Below, in pieces: positions 5,176 to 6,624 of a stretch of 6,624 bases of DNA (its first letter is position 1; every line of letters begins with the position of its first letter). The position numbers and the translations under genes were made by a program. Below the pieces are notes generated by a model. It had not been told where the DNA came from, did no database searches, and saw nothing but the letters and a program-made list of their open reading frames with translations. The stretch is from JACCTH01 sp050741915 (GTDB lineage Bacteria; Actinomycetota; Acidimicrobiia; Spongiisociales; ZC4RG35). The stretch covers positions 1 to 6,624 of the forward strand of contig JBOGEX010000139.1 of NCBI GenBank assembly GCA_050741915.1, in the 5' to 3' direction.

Positions 5176-5904
5176 TCAAATGGGGGGCCATCCGAGCCGG
5201 GCGAAGGCACGCTGCAGTGGGATGAAGAAGGTCCTCCAGGCACCGCTCGCAAACAGCAGCCCCACCATGACCAGTAGCACCCCTCCGGTCTGTTCCACCC
5301 GGCGGGCGTGAAGTCTCAGCCAATCGAGCGACCCCCGTAATCGATGGAAACCTAGGCCAAGGGCGACGAAAGGGATGCCAAGGCCCAGCGAATAGAGGGC
5401 GAGCAACACCGCCCCCCAGGCTGCGGTTTGGGTGGTGGCAGCGACGGTGAGGATTCCGGCCAGGATCGGCCCGATACAGGGCACCCAGCCCACAGCAAAG
5501 GCCATCCCTAACGGGAACGCTCCCTTGGTGCCGCGGCGGGGTTTCGATTGGCTGGGACGCCACTCCCGGAAAAGCCAGGGCATCCGTATCAACCCGATCA
5601 TCGCCAAACCCATGAGGATTATCCCCACCCCGGCCAGCCGGATCAGGAGCGGGACGCTGGCCAGCAATCGCGATCCCACAAAAGCGAACGACGCCCCCAA
5701 AGCGGTGAACACCATCGTAAACCCGGCCACGAAAAGGAGCGACGCCCGCAGTGTGAGGGCGCGAGCCTCCCTGCTGCCCAACTCCGAGACCGGCAAAGCG
5801 GTCACATAGGACACGTAAGAGGGGATCAGCGGCAGGCAGCAGGGCGAGGTGAACGAGATCACCCCGGCCGCCACCGCCAAGAAGGGCAACAACAGTGCCT
5901 CCAT
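5176..5904 (-). CDS. ccdA: CcdA-type thiol-disulfide transmembrane electron transporter
   Basis: The 242-residue protein has about six membrane helices and both hallmark Cys motifs of the CcdA/DsbD-beta family: FTSPCCLPLIPSYVSYV (Cys22, Cys23) and GWVPCIGPILAG (Cys143). CcdA takes electrons from cytoplasmic thioredoxin and passes them through these cysteines to extracytoplasmic thioredoxin-like proteins, for cytochrome c maturation, copper delivery or disulfide reduction. The doubled Cys at 22-23 is a small variation; Cys22 is the family position. ATG 5904 is chosen over the in-frame TTG at 5907. There is no Shine-Dalgarno sequence, but TAGTAT (5919-5914) lies nine bases upstream, which fits a near-leaderless mRNA. 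It heads the minus-strand set with the SHOCT and CopC-CopD genes and diverges from a CGPC thioredoxin that is its likely electron acceptor. Confidence 0.93.
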   Translation of the reverse strand: MEALLLPFLAVAAGVISFTSPCCLPLIPSYVSYVTALPVSELGSREARALTLRASLLFVAGFTMVFTALGASFAFVGSRLLASVPLLIRLAGVGIILMGLAMIGLIRMPWLFREWRPSQSKPRRGTKGAFPLGMAFAVGWVPCIGPILAGILTVAATTQTAAWGAVLLALYSLGLGIPFVALGLGFHRLRGSLDWLRLHARRVEQTGGVLLVMVGLLFASGAWRTFFIPLQRAFARLGWPPI

Positions 5905-5947
5905 CAAGCCGACATACTATTGGGAGTCGTAGACCAAGCCGTCCCTG
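5905..5947. promoter_or_regulatory. Compact divergent promoter between ccdA and the thioredoxin-like gene
   Basis: Only 43 bp separate the two divergent start codons. The overlapping boxes TAGTAT (minus, 5919-5914) and TACTAT (plus, 5915-5920) both fit a -10 consensus. The minus box would place the start of transcription at about 5907-5904. Neither gene has a recognisable ribosome binding site, and no clear -35 elements or operators are visible. Confidence 0.35.
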
Positions 5948-6508
5948 ATGGAACCCACCCCCACCGACATCCGCTCCAGCCGCCGACTTCTCCATATCCT
6001 CGGCCTGGTCGTTGTCGCCGCCTCGGTCCTTTTCTGGTTGATCTCGATCGACCCGTCGTCCGACAGTTCCCTCGGCTTCTCCTCCGGCCGGGGTGACCCG
6101 GCCCCTGACTTCACCCTCACCTTGTTCGACGGGACCCGCTTCAGCCTTTCCCAACATCTCGAGACCGATGGGCGGCCCGTGGTCCTGAACTTCTGGGCAT
6201 CATGGTGTGGGCCGTGTCGGGAAGAGATGCCCGCCTTCGACGTCGTCGCCCGCCGCCGACCCGATGTCCTCTTCGTAGGGGTAGCCATCCGCGATAGCGA
6301 GCCGGAGGCTCGGGCGTTCGCCGCCGAGACCGGCGTCGGCTACCCCCTCGGGATCGACAGCAGCGGCGAGATCCTCGAGCGATACCCGATCCTCGGACTC
6401 CCCACCACCTGGTTCATCACCAGCGATGGTCGCATCGCCGCCAGCTGGGCGGGCCAGCTGAACGAGAAGGAGCTTGAACGGTTGATCGACCAGCAAGCCA
6501 AAGGGTGA
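5948..6508 (+). CDS. Membrane-anchored thioredoxin-like protein, TlpA/ResA family
   Basis: The 186-residue protein has a basic N-terminus, one membrane anchor (about residues 14-34, LLHILGLVVVAASVLFWLIS) and a TlpA/ResA-type thioredoxin domain. The domain begins GDPAPDFTLTLFDGTRFSL and carries the active site NFWASWCGPCREEMP (Cys87 and Cys90) and the cis-proline loop LGLPTTWFI (Pro152). Family members reduce disulfides outside the membrane, for example in apocytochrome c or copper-site proteins, and are re-reduced by CcdA. The divergent ccdA 43 bp away makes that partnership likely. Possible clients in the window are the CxxxC pair of the copper protein and the selenocysteine redoxin; this is inference. 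ATG 5948 has no Shine-Dalgarno sequence, so initiation may be leaderless or weak. Length and motifs are normal for the family. Confidence 0.92.
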   Translation: MEPTPTDIRSSRRLLHILGLVVVAASVLFWLISIDPSSDSSLGFSSGRGDPAPDFTLTLFDGTRFSLSQHLETDGRPVVLNFWASWCGPCREEMPAFDVVARRRPDVLFVGVAIRDSEPEARAFAAETGVGYPLGIDSSGEILERYPILGLPTTWFITSDGRIAASWAGQLNEKELERLIDQQAKG

Positions 6509-6534
6509 CGGGTGCCACTGGCGGGTCGAGAGCC

Positions 6535-6612
6535 ATGGAGAACACCACCCGTTCTCGGCGTCTACTACGCGGAGTAGCATCGCTGGGGGCTTTGGCGGCC
6601 GCCAACAGGTAA
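6535..6612 (+). CDS. Short ORF resembling a truncated Tat signal peptide, 25 aa
   Basis: ATG 6535 opens a 25-codon frame, MENTTRSRRLLRGVASLGAL then AAANR and TAA 6610-6612. Arg-rich SRRLLR followed by a hydrophobic Ala/Leu stretch looks like the start of a twin-arginine signal peptide, but the mature protein is missing. It lies 26 bp after the thioredoxin gene on the same strand. It may be a real short peptide, a frameshifted gene start or chance. The ribosome binding site is weak. No function can be assigned. Confidence 0.25.
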   Translation: MENTTRSRRLLRGVASLGALAAANR

Positions 6613-6624
6613 GGAGGCGAGGTG
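6611..6624 (+). promoter_or_regulatory. Strong ribosome binding site and possible GTG start at the right edge
   Basis: AAGGAGG (6611-6617) is a full Shine-Dalgarno match, and GTG occupies 6622-6624, four bases later. A gene probably starts here or just beyond the window. It would sit directly after the 25-codon ORF, in the same direction as the thioredoxin gene. Confidence 0.45.

Noticed and set aside
5144..6157. Minus-strand frame of 337 codons overlapping ccdA and part of the thioredoxin gene
   Set aside because: Low-complexity shadow across two genes with clear family motifs.
1..6624. tRNA (including tRNA-Sec), rRNA, CRISPR array or insertion sequence
   Set aside because: I found no cloverleaf, rRNA motif, regularly spaced repeats or transposase-like frame.

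Overview
The window looks like chromosomal DNA from a high-GC bacterium, most likely an uncultured actinobacterium. The evidence is C/G-biased third codon positions, GTG starts, starts that look leaderless, and membrane and copper proteins of actinobacterial character. This assignment is inferred from the sequence style only; there is no rRNA or other marker gene.

Layout, left to right. (1) Bases 1-1173, minus strand: a polytopic membrane protein of unknown function that runs off the left edge. (2) Bases 1262-1846, plus strand: a membrane-anchored peroxiredoxin/thioredoxin-like protein whose reading frame is interrupted once, by a UGA placed exactly where relatives have the first Cys of a CxxC motif (here U-A-P-C). 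A hairpin with a GGUC apical loop lies about 20 nt after the UGA, as in bacterial SECIS elements. I read the gene as a selenoprotein. (3) Bases 1847-2379: no long gene. This stretch holds a hairpin just after the selenoprotein, a possible 54-codon minus-strand ORF, a well-matched SAM-I (S-box) riboswitch on the plus strand (2036-2164) and a short well-initiated ORF. (4) Bases 2380-2923: an OsmC-like gene broken by an in-frame TGA and a one-base insertion. (5) Bases 2909-2954: a perfect 14-bp inverted repeat between convergent genes. (6) Bases 5904 down to 3014, minus strand: an apparent three-gene operon of CcdA-type thiol-electron transporter, SHOCT-domain small membrane protein and a CopC-CopD fusion with extra C-terminal domains. 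(7) Bases 5948-6508, plus strand: a TlpA/ResA-like membrane-anchored thioredoxin with CGPC, divergent from ccdA. (8) Right edge: a 25-codon ORF resembling a cut-off Tat signal peptide, then a strong ribosome binding site and a GTG that may start the next gene.

Together the recognisable genes form an envelope thiol-redox and copper-handling island. CcdA would carry electrons across the membrane, the CGPC thioredoxin and the selenocysteine redoxin would use or receive them outside, and the CopC-CopD protein would bind and move copper. This joint role is inferred from gene content and order. The most notable points are the unreported-looking UAPC selenoprotein with its SECIS-like hairpin, and a SAM riboswitch placed upstream of a decayed OsmC gene instead of a methionine gene.
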